From assembly GCA_010094045.1 (NCBI GenBank), contig ML986666.1, forward strand, positions 144,678 through 208,677: DNA of 64,000 nucleotides, given 5' to 3'. The notes beneath the pieces were generated by a model, which had not been told where the DNA came from, did not search any database, and worked only from the letters and a program-made list of their open reading frames with translations. Numbering within the stretch: the stretch's first letter is position 1; each line of letters begins with the position of its first letter. The position numbers were made by a program, and so were the translations under genes. Of this stretch, positions 49,661 through 61,468 are shown in pieces. The DNA comes from Lojkania enalia. Its lineage: Eukaryota; Ascomycota; Dothideomycetes; Pleosporales.

Positions 49661-52056
49661 ATGTTGAGCCGCCGTCTTTTGCATCCTTTCCAGCAGCGCA
49701 ATCCGTCCGTGTGCCTGTTCTGCTCTGCACAGCGTCTCTCTCGACTGCAGACGCGCTTCCTGAGCGCAACGCCTACCCGTCCAGCTAAATCAAAAGACCA
49801 TGCTAGCGATGCAAACAACGACGCGGGCACCGATGCACAGCCTGCGCCGAAGGGGAGGAGGAGGCGTCGCGGGTCTAAGACCAAACCGCCGGGTACTCCG
49901 ACGCCGAAAGAGTTGCGCATAAGAAAGGTAGGTAACACTTTGGAGGTATGATGCGGCGGAATCATCGAGCTGATCACCTCCAGCTTCTATCGAATGCCCC
50001 CCCCAAATCGACCCGCAAGCAGGCACGCGAACCTTCACCCCGACAAGAGCAGTCCATATCAATTAAAGATGCCATGCTGGGAGACTCGGTCGAGGAAACC
50101 ATGTCAGCACATCAGAGAAGGAAGTCGCAGCGGCAGAAAGAGGAGGAGAATCTCCCCATCGAAATACTGATGCCCGAAGATTTGGACTTTCAACCCGTGC
50201 ACGTTGACATACCCCCCGTACCGAGGTTGGCCCACGGGCTTGACCGCGTTCTGTTCAATCCAGGTGTCTATCGCCTCCAAGATCCGCGCTCGCGCATATA
50301 CAACTTCGACCCCTACCTCGAGAAGATCATGCCCGTTCACGAATTCGATTTTGACGCCCTCAGCGAATATAAAACCTCGTCTAAGGATATAGACCTCCTC
50401 GATATCGCACGAAGAGAGGATACCAAATTCACTGGATCTACGTCCAGCATGTCCGGCGTCCTTTGTCATTTCCACTTCTTACTTTCCAACTGGCGCGACC
50501 TCAATCATGACGTTCTGTCTCAAAAGTTCCCATTTCCGTCAGAAAAGTTCTCAAAAATTCAAATGGCTCCGAGTGGCATCTTCCTCAGATATAAGGATGG
50601 AGTATATGCAATCGATGCGGACAAATCTCATGACACGCCGAACATTATGAGTTGGCTCGGGAACTCTTTGGAGAAGCTTTTGACGAATTCACCTGATGAG
50701 TTCGAACGATACCGTCGGTCAAGCCCTGAAAAAGCGCCTAGCGAGGACGAATCTGGAAAGTGTTTTCATTATTCCAAGCTCGGCAATTTCCTTATCCGAT
50801 CCCAGCTTGACGCCCATGACCCGCGCCTTCCCGGGACTGGCATCTTCGATTTAAAGACCCGCGCCGTGGTCTCCATTCGAATGAACGCCCAAGAGTATGA
50901 GGAAGGAACTGGATACCAACTTCGCTACGATCTCGGGCAATGGGAATCGTTTGAACGCGAGTTTTACGATATGACAAGGGCCACCATGCTGAAGTACTCG
51001 CTTCAAGTCCGAATGGGCCGTATGGATGGCATTTTTGTAGCCTTCCACAACATTGAGCGCATATTCGGCTTCCAGTACGTTAGTTTACCTGATATGGACA
51101 ATGTTCTTCATGGTCAGACGGACACGAGCCTTGGTGATCAGGAATTCAAGCTAAGCGTTCGATTGTTTGACGAAATTTTGCAGCGCGCCATCGAAAAATT
51201 TCCCAGGACGGTGAGTGTTCATCTCTCAACTGCGTGCTATCTAAAAGCTTATTTTATTTAGTCCATCCGACTTCACTTCGAAACACGCAACCTCAAAGTT
51301 CCGTACATGAACATCTTTGCTGAGCCGGTTACAGAAGAGGAGGCAGACACCATTCAAAATTCTAACCTCGGGGCCAAGCTAGAGTTTGAGCGCAACACTA
51401 TTAACGTCAATCGAAACGATCCCGAACTACAGGCAGAGTGGCGAGATATTCAGAAGCAGGTTAACAAAGAGATCTCCGAGGATGACGGCAGAATAGATGT
51501 GACTGAAGAAGATGAACATACCAGCTTCACAGGAGGAGATAAATCCCAAGGAGCCCAAGAAGCGCAAAACAACAATACTTCTGCAGACGGAACGCCCCCT
51601 AAGAAAAAGAAATTTAAACGGACCAGCGACAGTCCCTTGGCAGGCTGGGTTTTGACCATTCGGAACCGCGTAAATGGCACCTATGTCAGGCGGCCTGCGC
51701 AGTTCACTTCTTCAGATGCTTGGACGCTCGAGTACTATATCCGGGAGATTGCGGAAGGAAAAGACAAGACCATCTACGAGCAGCTCAGGGAACGACAGAG
51801 GCAGCTCCTAGAAAGATCCGAAGAGGAGATGTCCAAAGATCTCAAAGTGTACCGCAATTTGTTGAAAAGGTTCAGCAGCAGCGGCCGACAGTGGAGGGAG
51901 GAGCAGGACCGCATCGACGCACGGCTTGGCAAGAGAGTGTATCGTCCTCAGGGGCCTGGGGCTGAACATGTTACGAGTCATGCGGAAGCATGGTATGAAC
52001 GGCCTGCGGATGAGAATATAGAGTCGAAGAAGTCTCAGGCACAGTTGGCTTTGTAA
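49661..52056 (+). CDS. pet127: Mitochondrial mRNA-processing protein Pet127
   Basis: Three exons: 49661-49927, 49984-51210 and 51262-52056, giving 762 residues. Pet127 is a mitochondrial membrane-associated protein needed for 5' processing and stability of mitochondrial RNAs. The ATG opens an Arg/Leu/Ser-rich, acid-free presequence (MLSRRLLHPFQQRNPSVCLF), with RFLSATPTR a plausible cleavage region. After a basic linker (KGRRRRRGSK) comes the conserved Pet127 domain: VPRLAHGLDRVLFNPGVYRL, YNFDPYLEKIMP, SVLCHF-like SGVLCHFHFLLSNWR, FLIRSQLDAHDPRLPGTGIF, DLKTRAVVSIRMNA and MTRATMLKYSLQVRMGRMDG. The C-terminal third is charged. The domain series is diagnostic. Confidence 0.92.
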
Positions 52057-53166
52057 AGACTTGCGTAAGATTCATGGGACGATGTTTTGAGGTACCCCGG
52101 AGTCCAGTATATTTGTTGTTGATTGTATATATGATTGTATGATATGCCTACATCGGGTTGGCGCGAATATATATGTATATATATATAAAAAAAAAAGGGG
52201 GGGGGGGGTTGGCTTTTAGCAACTCGGAATCGTATATATTGAATTGTACATCGATAATAGAAGGCTTCAACGCGAGCACCTGAAGAGTCCAAGCCTGACT
52301 TGGCTAGCCGCAGAATCGGGGAACGTTCCGCCCGCCACTGTTTAAGCTTTCGCGCTCGACTTTCCCACCTCTCGTCTACCGCATCTCGCGGAACTATATA
52401 AATTCAAATCCGTTCCTTAGCTCACTTCTCATCAGCAAGGTGAAGGCCCGAAAGTATCTTGATTTCGTTTCGTCTCCGTAGAGCGGCCTGTGAATGTGTC
52501 CCACCTAAATTGTTACACTAGGGCTACAATGACTGGTCTCGGAGTACACGGCAATGGAGCCTTTCAGTATCGTGTCTCTGCTCTGTCTTGCTACTTGCTA
52601 CGTTTGTCTAGGGATGATGATATACCTTCCAAGGTTCACTCGAGTTCATGTCGTGGAATATTCCCAAGTATTGCCTATATATCGACGGAACCCGCCCTGT
52701 CATTTAACAAGTCCCAGTAGTCAATGCTTGACGATCTATCGCTCATCGTGGTTTCTCATCTCCATTCGGTACTTTTTCTTCCCGATTACCAGCCCGGCTA
52801 TACAACAAGGCGGGAACGGCGTTTTGTTGCGCTACTTGGCGGCTCTTGGCCTTGCAACGTTCCCCGCTCAAGCTTTCCCGGTTATCACTTCTTATCGGCA
52901 TTGGAGGAGCGTGCCCAACGTCATTGACTGGTACTTGTTCCTGCAGCGAAACGGCACTATCACTAGAAAAGGAAGCTCCAAATGAGTTATCGTGTATACG
53001 TTCACCCTGACCTGATGACTGTCACGTTGGATTCCCTTTTTCGAATTGGGTTGCCCGGGACTAGGGTATAAGCGTATAATATAAAGTAACCGGCTGCCCA
53101 AGTAAGTGGCTCTTAGTTGAGAGAGTAGGGTACTCTGTGGAATTGTGAGTGCTATCCACTGCCACA
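52057..53166. other. Spacer upstream of the carboxypeptidase gene
   Basis: Contains a TATATA-rich stretch and a 10-nt A run beside a G run (52170-52208), then promoter sequence. A TATATAAA-like motif lies near 52395. Short open frames (52490-52985) overlap each other and show no motif. Confidence 0.55.
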
Positions 53167-55536
53167 ATGCGTTCTTTTGCATGTTCGCTCCTGGTAGCAA
53201 TTGGCGCCTTTCGAGGTATCCAAGCTCAATTCCCGCCGACACCTGAAGAAATCACTGTGCTTGAGTCGCAGATAGAAGACGGGATTAGAATCTCATACAA
53301 GGAGGTAAGAGCTTTCGCCTAATCTTATCTTTCTCCAAACACTAGGCCTCTCAAATAATAAAATTCTTGGCAACGAAAATTAAGCTTAAATCTGCAAATC
53401 CAATCCCTTCTAGATACTGGTACTAATTTATGCTTTAAGAATGACCTTTGCGAGACGACAGAGAGCGTGAGGAGCTACTCGGGATACGTCCATCTCCCCG
53501 CCGGCGCTCTCGATGACCTTGGCGTCCGGAACCAGACTTACGAAATCAACACATTCTTCTGGTTCTTCGAATCAAGGAAAGATCCCCAAAATGCGCCTCT
53601 TTCAATATGGATGAATGGTGTGATGAATCTCAAGATCCTAGTCGAGTGATGACTAACCGAACTAGGTGGACCCGGCAGCAGCTCCATGCTCGGTATAGTT
53701 TAGCTTGTGCCTCTAAAGATTGTTTTCGCTGATAAAATTAGGACTGATGCGGGAGAATGGACCCTGCTTTGTTCATTCAGACTCGAATTCTACGTACTTG
53801 AACGAATGGTCGTGGAACAATGAAGGTTCGTCGACTTCTACTATTCTTGGAAATACATATACTGACTAAACTACATTGAATATGCTCTACCTTGACCAAC
53901 CGGTTCAGGTTGGATTAAGCTATGATTACCTCACCAACGTTACTGTATCCTCAGAATATGGCGTTGAGGTGGCCAACTTTACAAATGGCGTTCCAGAACA
54001 GGTAAATCGAGACATGATATAAGGCGCGAGAAAAGTCTTGTCCTAACACATATAAAGAATGCTACTTTCTATATTGGTACCTATGCCAGCCAGAACGAAA
54101 CTATGACAACACGAGGAACCGAAAACTCCGCTAGGGCCTTGTGGAACTTCGCTCAAGTCTGGTTCCAGGAGTTTCCGGGATACAAGCCCAATGACAGCAG
54201 GATCTCGATTGCAACCGAGTCCTATGGGGGCCGTTACGGCCCGGCCTTTGCTGCATATTTTCAAGAGCAGAACGAGAAGATTTTGAATGGCACCTGGACC
54301 GAAAAGGGCGAGACGTATATTTTACACCTAGATACTTTGCTCATTATCAACGGCTGTATCGACCGGTACGTCCAATGGCCAGGCTATCTTAATATGATGT
54401 ACAACAATACGTACGGCATCCAAGCTGTCAACGAGTCTAGGTACGAAGAAGCCGTGGATAACCTCTACCGCGAAGGCGGGTGCCTTGACCAAATCGAAGA
54501 ATGCCGAAACCTCAGCTTGTTGTACGATCCCACGAACCAGGGCTTCAACGAAACGGTCAACAGCGTCTGTGAGGAGGCAGAAACTTTCTGTACGGAGTAC
54601 ATCCGCAACCCATACTTCGACGCCGATCTCAACTACTACGATGTCTCAGCACCTAGCGCTGCGTCTTTCCCGCCCCCCTGGTATGCGGGATGGCTCAACC
54701 AGCCTCATGTGCAGCAAGGCCTTGGAGTCCCAAGGAATTGGACGCAATCCAACTCAGAAGTTGCGCGGGCATTTAGGGGAATAGGAGATTATCCCCGGCC
54801 AGGCTGGAAGGAGGATCTGGCTTACCTCCTCGAAGAGGGTATCAAAGTAGCGCTCGTCTACGGCGACAGAGACTACGCCTGCAACTGGTATGGAGGCGAG
54901 CTTCTCTCCCTAGCTATTCCCCACAGCAACGCAGAGGAATTCCAGGCAGCTGGCTACGCCCCCGTAGTCGTAAACGACAGCTACATCGGCGGCCAGGTCC
55001 GCCAATACGGCAACCTCAGCTTTACGCGCGTCTACCAAGCCGGCCACGAAGTCCCCGCCTACCAGCCCGAAACCGCCTTCAAGATCTTCCATCGCGCCCT
55101 CTTCAACTTCGACATCGCTACCGGGAATATTAGCACCCTCGAGAATCCAGACTACTTCACCGAAGGCCCGGAGACTGTCTACAATATCACGAGCGAGCCG
55201 GTCACGTTACCCGGAGCCCAATGCTACGTCCTGGATCGCGACCAATGTACAGATGAGCAATGGGAAACTGTCTTGAATGGCACTGCGCTAATAAGGAACT
55301 GGATTGTGGTGGATGCGAACACATCCTTCCTTTTCCCAGACCTAGCAAACGGGACCGAGAACGGAACACAGCCCTCTTCATCCCAGACACCTCCGGTGCC
55401 ATCGCCTACGGAAAGCGGCGGTGCAGCGCCCCGTATGCTTGCAGTCGGGAGCTGGAGATTTATGAATGTGGAGATGAATATTCTCGGGAGTGCGGTGCTG
55501 GCGACGGTGCTAGGCACTTTGGTGGTTATGCTGTAA
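53167..55536 (+). CDS. Secreted serine carboxypeptidase (S10), possibly GPI-anchored; one intron lacks an AG acceptor
   Basis: Proposed exons are 53167-53304, 53440-53617, 53666-53692, 53742-53825, 53877-54001 and 54058-55536, giving 676 residues. A signal peptide ([20 protein letters not shown]) is followed by the S10 fold. The oxyanion region [18 protein letters not shown] is built from three exons. Catalytic Ser is in ESYGGRYGP (about 239), Asp in DRDYACNW (about 456) and His in QAGHEVPAY (about 514). There are many N-glycosylation sequons (NGT, NAT, NES, NTT). The C-terminus has a Ser/Pro-rich linker, then a hydrophobic tail ([17 protein letters not shown]) consistent with a GPI signal. 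The fourth intron must end at 53876 to give [14 protein letters not shown], but the last two bases there are AT, not AG, and no AG occurs between the donor and the exon. The gene may therefore be impaired or mis-sequenced. Confidence 0.83.
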
Positions 55537-56539
55537 ATTCTGCATTAGGTGATAGTTCTAAGTACTATGAAGAATGGCTGTCAAGTTAACAGATCCTTAT
55601 GCTCAAGTGAAATACTCTTTTTTTGCTTATGTCGGTATCTATATACTGCACTCGATAGTAACTAAAGGTATGTCAATGGACTTCACACTGAGTCGAGGGT
55701 TGCACCGATCGTAAAGCGATCTTCTTATACTTACGGATCGCGGGCTGGCTCTTTAAAAGGGCTTTTACCATCCAAAGACCTTCCTATTCAAAAAAAAAAA
55801 AAAAAAAAAAAATTTATTTTTTGACTCACATAATCCCACTCGGCTACTTTTGCATCTAGCAGATGACTAGCAGATGACAACAGGGGTGTGTGTGATATAT
55901 AATGGAATATGAGGGAATCCACTACGTTTTGGCCGTCATATTGGTCTGTGGACAACATTTAAATGTGTTTGATCGCCTAGGAATACTTCGTACTTTAGCT
56001 ATTGTGAGGATAGTACAGACGGTGTCTCTATTGTCTGATCGAACTGCAGCTGAGATATTCAGGTTGATATTGTGTATGTTCACTCATGACGGCAGGAGAA
56101 TGCGACTGAGCGCCATTACAGGCAAATAGTGGTTTGATAATTTGGGTATTTCAGTGCCGTGCGCTCTCGTCAGATACCTCCATTCGCGCGCGAGAGCAAC
56201 ACAAGAATCATGGATACCGTGCTGGAGATCGTCATACGATTTCGAGTGTTTCGTTAAGGGGAGGTTGGTAAGGGCTGGCCACATTGATCCATCCCCCTCA
56301 TTTCAAAAACTCTCCACACTTACCTTAGTTGACACTAACATCCTCCTACACAATATTCTTATGACGACCCTCTAAATTTTAAAATCTACAAAACCCTGCA
56401 AGCTTCCTTGTACGGCATAGGCAAGATTCCGTGTTTACTCCCTCTTCCACCCGATTAACGCAATGCCAGTACGAGGGAGGATGTGTTAGTCCCTGATATA
56501 CCTGGATATTTTCACTCGTTTGAGACAAGTCTGGATAAT
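55537..56539. other. Spacer with A run
   Basis: Carboxypeptidase 3' flank, an A run at about 55790-55811, and AT-rich sequence. No gene is supported. Confidence 0.55.
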
Positions 56540-57583
56540 ATGCAATTGCAACTGACAACACAAACCAGGCTTAGTCCTCAACACCCTACAGAGATTATCT
56601 TGAAGATTGCCAACCACCTCACTGAAACCACCATAATCCGCACCGCTGAGCATAGACAAACTTGATGCAGGCGCCATCATCTTTGTACCTTTAGATCAAC
56701 ATGTCGAGCTTTGCACGGCAAAGCGCACAACGTCTCTATGCCGGTTGCATTCGGAAATCTTGAGGTTGATTTCATCCTTGCTCATCTTAAAGCTTTAATA
56801 GAGATATTCAAGCATCCTGAGTTTTCTATGGCTGTCGAGAGCCCCGAACTCGTTGTAGATGAGATATCGTCCATTGATACAACGATCGATATGGACCAGG
56901 AGGTGGCCGATAGAAACTGTATTGAAGGGGGCATAGTTCAGTCATGACCACAAATTGCTCTAACGTACCAAACTCGCAAAGGATTGGAATATCGGCTATT
57001 CTATAGGTGCGTCTTGATTTCGCAAGCCAATAGGCCCGAGTCAATGGTTACACGGAGAGAACACTGTAGAGCGTTTCTATTAGGCACAAAATGCACATGC
57101 CACCGGTTCAACGACTCGATATGTCCCAACGGTTCTCTCGACTGTAAACCTGTTACTAACTAGGCTCGGGGAGCCTGTCGTCGATGCTATTGGACAACCC
57201 TCGGCGGTGCCTTGCCAACCGCCTTGAAATCCCTGGACCTCATCTGCCCTGATACTTTACATCTTTGAAATCTCTCGAGCTCAGCCTAGACACTTGTGAT
57301 TTGGATGCATCAATCATCTTTCTTGAGACTCTAGTCGATGGAGACTTTTCTTGATTCAGTACGCTCTCTCTTAATAACTGCCACCTAGACATCCAAGTTA
57401 TCGAATCCTCAACCGAGCGTCTGCCCAATCTTGAAAAATATGGGATTCTCCCACGTCTATAGTGGCGAAGGAGGATGGCGAGAGATAATAGAGTTTCTCA
57501 ATGAGAATTTCATCCGTCTGCAATCGATTAATTTCCTTCGACATTATCACAGAAGAATTCTTTCACCAAGAATTTGCGGGTGA
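56540..57583 (+). pseudogene. Decayed F-box protein gene
   Basis: From an ATG at 56540, the frame gives an F-box (LSPQHPTEIILKIANHLTET) and, after an in-frame TGA at 56663-56665, FRSTCRALHGKAHNVSMPVA and LAHLKALIEIFKHPEFSMAV, which are typical of fungal F-box proteins. It ends at TGA 56945. Downstream pieces in other frames look like the C-terminal half: KSLELSLDTCDLDASIIFLE (about 57265-57350) and VYSGEGGWREIIEFLNENF (57455-57583). Several stops and frameshifts make this a relic. Its target and the intact ancestor's length are unknown. Confidence 0.65.
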
Positions 57584-58890
57584 GAAATCGCTAATACACA
57601 TTGACGAAATAGACTACATGAGCGATGCACTGGAAAAGGCTATGGCGATAATTTATATTATGCGGAACCGCACTTGCCTGAGTGATGATAGATATGTTGC
57701 AGTTTACTGGATAGAACAGTGAATCAGCGAGACGTTGCGATGTGCATCGTGATACTTAACAACAATCCTTGCATGTAGTTGGCAGTGATTTGTATACTGG
57801 GCGCAAAGATGTATAAACAGAACAGTCATGGCCGAGTATTTCAAATTTTGTAAAGAGTAATCAAATCTATGCAAAAATGCGCGAACGCGGGCTTACCAGT
57901 AGCATATGGCACCAAACCCGCAATCGTCACCAGCAAACTCCGAAATTACAGCCCAGAGTGCTCCTTAAACGCAAATAATATCAAGGTAACGATCTCAAGC
58001 GCATCGAATCACACAATCACCGTGAATGCCGTCATGCTCCTTGATATCGTCCTATCCGCACTGTAGACATCATAGCTCTCTCCTGCGATCCCATTATTCG
58101 GCCCAGCGAACGTGCCATTCGAACCTTCGTACATTGCCTAGCTCCTTACTTCTCATACGCTGTGAGATTGATCTGTTTTGAGGCTATGTATTGCTAATGG
58201 AGATATCTTGGGGAGATATATGTGAGTAGTAGAGCTTTAGATCGTCCTTCTCGCGATGTGAGATGATGGAATATGCGAAGGATTGGTAGCTCGTACCCGA
58301 AGAACCAAAAAAATGTAACTATATGCAATAATCTCTATTGGTGGTATTCACCATGTTACTCGGGAGGGGCGCTAGGGCGGCGTCATCATCTGTCAGCAAG
58401 CGGGTCAAAACTGGATCTTATCTCGACCAGACACTGGAAGGAACTATTTCCGGCTGGAAATAGGAGGACGTTGCATAGTTAGTCAATAGCTCCCAATATC
58501 TTGATGGACATTGTTATTTTTTTAGGTATGGTTACGTCGGTATGGCCACATGGATTCTAATTGTCTCTCCATAGCTTCAGAGGTTTGAGCGATGATGCTT
58601 AGGAAGGCAAGACGATCGTAAGTAGTATTGCATATGGGGCGACCAATTTTAACATGCTTGAAAGGGCTCATCTCGGGGCATTCATCTCTAGCATTCTCTT
58701 GGTAGTTGAGATAGGGCCTATATTGTAAGCGCCGACATTGACTTGGTTGTTCTATTTACTTGTAATTATCCAAGAAACTTGGGTTAGGTGAAGGAAGCAC
58801 TAGTAAAGTGTTACGACTGATAGGGGGCTGATGAATAATATGTATCCTTAGCTACTTATTCTATGTGGCCCTTGCCAAAGCTTAGAAGTC
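57584..58890. other. Gene-poor spacer
   Basis: Short open frames only. 57869-58066 gives 65 residues of plausible composition (GLPVAYGTKPAIVTSKLRN) but no family. Nothing else is supported. Confidence 0.5.
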
Positions 58891-59154
58891 CTAATGCAAC
58901 GAACCTCTGTTTGCAACCATGGATATCAATGAATATCCAAACACCGAAGCTTCAATCACCCACATTAGGCTTACGACTGTAAACGCCAACAATGCAATGC
59001 TCCTTGAAGCACCCAGCTTATGCAACAGATCATTGTTGTGAGGTTTTGATGCCGTTCGAGTACCCGGTAGTGACTCAACGAGGCTGGAGGGCAGGGAAGA
59101 ATCGAGGACCAGAGTAGCCAGAGAATTGAACGCTCTGTATGTCAATGTTACCAT
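58891..59154 (-). CDS. Possible small protein with one hydrophobic segment
   Basis: A single open frame of 87 residues begins with a true ATG. Residues 52-80 form one hydrophobic segment (SIALLAFTVVSLMWVIEASV), preceded by a polar N-terminus. It lies about 100 bp beyond the stop codon of the unknown gene at 59251. No family is recognised. It could be a real small membrane protein or a chance frame. Confidence 0.3.
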   Translation of the reverse strand: MVTLTYRAFNSLATLVLDSSLPSSLVESLPGTRTASKPHNNDLLHKLGASRSIALLAFTVVSLMWVIEASVFGYSLISMVANRGSLH

Positions 59155-59250
59155 CGTGCGCGGGACTCCAGAGTTTTAGCAGAATGTATTTGCCCGACCT
59201 ATCATGTTATGTTAGCAAGTATAAATGTCGTTCGGTCTGGCACCAGGTAT

Positions 59251-60885
59251 TTACACAGCTGGATGGAACTTGATCGTAATTTTGTTCTTATTTTTTGCAA
59301 TGAAGAACCTCGCATGGGGCGCGATCAAGTTGTCGGGGTCTAGCAGATCATCCTTCGGTTCGATACGGCTTGGTGTCCTCAACCGGGTAGCACGAATAGG
59401 ATCAAGGAAACGGTCACGGCGCCATCTCCCTTCAACATAGTTTTCAAGCGAATCAAGCTGGTACGACCGACGTGGTGGCATACGATAGATCAGGTCATCT
59501 TCGCCATCGTCACTATCCCCGCGCCATCGACTCTCACGACGAAGGCGATCGGCCATGATGGCAGGGCTCGCTAGCTCCTCGCTTTCATCTGTATCATCGT
59601 CGCTCTCGGTGGTTATGGTGAAGGGAGGCGGAGTTGGGGCTAGCACACCTGTAGCTGTTGCATATGAGTCCTCAGTAGGATCTTCACAGTTCTCGGCAGC
59701 GGCATTCTCTTGATCTCGGCTCGCAGCAGTTCGCCGCTCCTCCCTGCGTCGCTCGCGGTTTGATCGGACGGAGGAGCCTACTTGTAGCCGGCGGCTTCGT
59801 AGTCGTAGACGCTCAATCTGCTCCTCCATGGCCTCTTGCATTCCCTCACGAGAGAAGTTCCAGATGTAAGGATCTTCTAGAGCTTCTTGTAACGATAGCT
59901 GTTGGTCGCCGGGTGAGCCGGAGCTTGGAGTAGGCGACTGGCGAGAAGGAGTCTTGTATTCGATCTTGTAGCCTGCTGTCCCGGAAAGCAGGTCGTCGGG
60001 AGACATGGAGACAAAGATCATGCCCTCTTGAACGGGCGCGGTAAAGCCACGATCCGGGGCCTTGATTACAACTTTCTCCAAGCAGAAAGGCGCCTCGCCA
60101 ATGTGCTTTAGCAAGATGTTGCAACTTGAGCTCTCGCTACAATAGACGCTTTTATCGTTCTTTAGCACGTTCTGAATCTTATAGGTTCTTGATGCGCTGT
60201 ACTTCTCATATTCCCCGCCATCGCAGCTCACAACTTCCATCTTCAGTCGACCGGGGACTACCTGTCCTTTGTAGCCATATTTGAAGCATTCGTATCCCGG
60301 TGGGTGGCCGAGTTCATGCTCTAACTTCCTCCTCTTTGTCTTGCGGGTGCTTTCATTCTCAGGACCGGGGCTGCGTGAACGGCCGCTCGACATGGACAAC
60401 AGGGTGAAGGGATTTGGAATTGGATCCTCACCTAGCGAGTCAAGGACATCCGGGAATGAGTCCATCGTGTTAGCTCTCTGCTCCCGTAGCCGTGCGTGAG
60501 ATCGGCGGAGGTATCGTTCGCTTGGCGTTGCTCGGGGGGGATTGTTGGTTGGAGGTGTAGGTCTTCGCAGCAGCGTGGTAGGCTCCCGCGGCGGTGGTTC
60601 GCGTTCGCTGGGAAGCGAGCGGCGAAGCTGGCGGCGTCGGGGCGGTTCCAATCTCGGTCGGGGCGGTGGGATTAGGTTGTGCTCCTCGTCGTCGGCGGCC
60701 GGGCTTTCTCGGGCGGCCGGGTCCTGCTGCTCCCGTTGGCGCGCTACTGGCTGTCGCAAGTTGTTACCGTGGGCGCCAGAATCGCGCGAGGCTGGAGGCG
60801 GTGAGGCGGAGGCATGGGGGAAGTCGAAATTGCCAGAGGTGGAGGGGAAGGAGAAGGTCGTAGGCGGCGCTGATGGTCTCGGCAT
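59251..60885 (-). CDS. Conserved-looking fungal protein of unknown function
   Basis: This intronless gene encodes 544 residues. The first in-frame ATG is 60885 (MPRPSAPPTTFSF). The N-terminal 200 residues are Pro/Arg/Ser-rich and look disordered. A central folded block (about 195-320) starts at the basic KTKRRKLEHELGHPPGYECF and includes VVPGRLKMEVVSCDGGEYEK, SVYCSESSSCNILLKHIGEA, PFCLEKVVIKAPDRGFTAPV and QEGMIFVSMSPDDLL. Charged, low-complexity sequence follows, and the extreme C-terminus is compact (LIAPHARFFIAKNKNKITIK). The two structured blocks are typical of conserved regions, but I cannot name the family. It faces aos1 across a 583-bp divergent promoter region. Confidence 0.78.
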   Translation of the reverse strand: MPRPSAPPTTFSFPSTSGNFDFPHASASPPPASRDSGAHGNNLRQPVARQREQQDPAARESPAADDEEHNLIPPPRPRLEPPRRRQLRRSLPSEREPPPREPTTLLRRPTPPTNNPPRATPSERYLRRSHARLREQRANTMDSFPDVLDSLGEDPIPNPFTLLSMSSGRSRSPGPENESTRKTKRRKLEHELGHPPGYECFKYGYKGQVVPGRLKMEVVSCDGGEYEKYSASRTYKIQNVLKNDKSVYCSESSSCNILLKHIGEAPFCLEKVVIKAPDRGFTAPVQEGMIFVSMSPDDLLSGTAGYKIEYKTPSRQSPTPSSGSPGDQQLSLQEALEDPYIWNFSREGMQEAMEEQIERLRLRSRRLQVGSSVRSNRERRREERRTAASRDQENAAAENCEDPTEDSYATATGVLAPTPPPFTITTESDDDTDESEELASPAIMADRLRRESRWRGDSDDGEDDLIYRMPPRRSYQLDSLENYVEGRWRRDRFLDPIRATRLRTPSRIEPKDDLLDPDNLIAPHARFFIAKNKNKITIKFHPAV

Positions 60886-61468
60886 GGATGACGTTGCTGT
60901 TTCTCCCAACCAGCTCGCAGCAACTGCAGCAGAGAGAAACTGGTGAAAGGCAAACAGGGCGCGGCCACGCTATAGAACCGCTCTGCCGTCAGTGCCGTCA
61001 GTCGTCTAGCTTCGTTAAGACGGCTGTGTGTCCACGCGGAGGTGCGGTATCGTACGGTACGATGCATGTGGACCTCTTAGGCGAATTGCGGGGCAAGAGC
61101 TGCAGGGGAGCTGCTCAGTCGCCCGGCGGCGGGATATGTGAAGATTGCGATTGTCAGAGATGGGGCCAATGGATAATCTCTAGGGGTGGGCGATCACTGG
61201 ACGGTGACGGTGACGGTGACGATGACGGTGACGGTGAAGGCCGAGGGAGAGGGTAGGGAACAGGGCGGGAGCCACGCTTCCAACAGCCACCCCCGCGTGG
61301 CACTGGCCGCGCACAAGCCACAGGTCTACTACCCAGGGAAGTAAGGTGAAGGTGAGGCTCAACTGCCAGGTACCAGTAATTGTCCCATGAGCTTGTTTGC
61401 CTAGCCACCGAAGCTTCTGCCCCCCCGACCACTCCAGCCCTCCACGACTGCAACCGTACGCAGACCCC
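60886..61468. promoter_or_regulatory. Shared divergent promoter region, unknown gene / aos1
   Basis: 583 bp separate the two start codons. An imperfect (GACGGT)n hexamer repeat lies at 61200-61237. No gene is supported; long frames here are low-complexity (His-Arg repeats). Confidence 0.55.
61200..61237. repeat. (GACGGT)n hexanucleotide repeat, about 6 units
   Basis: Tandem GACGGT units with one GACGAT variant, in the promoter region of aos1. On the reverse strand it encodes a meaningless His-Arg run. Confidence 0.85.
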
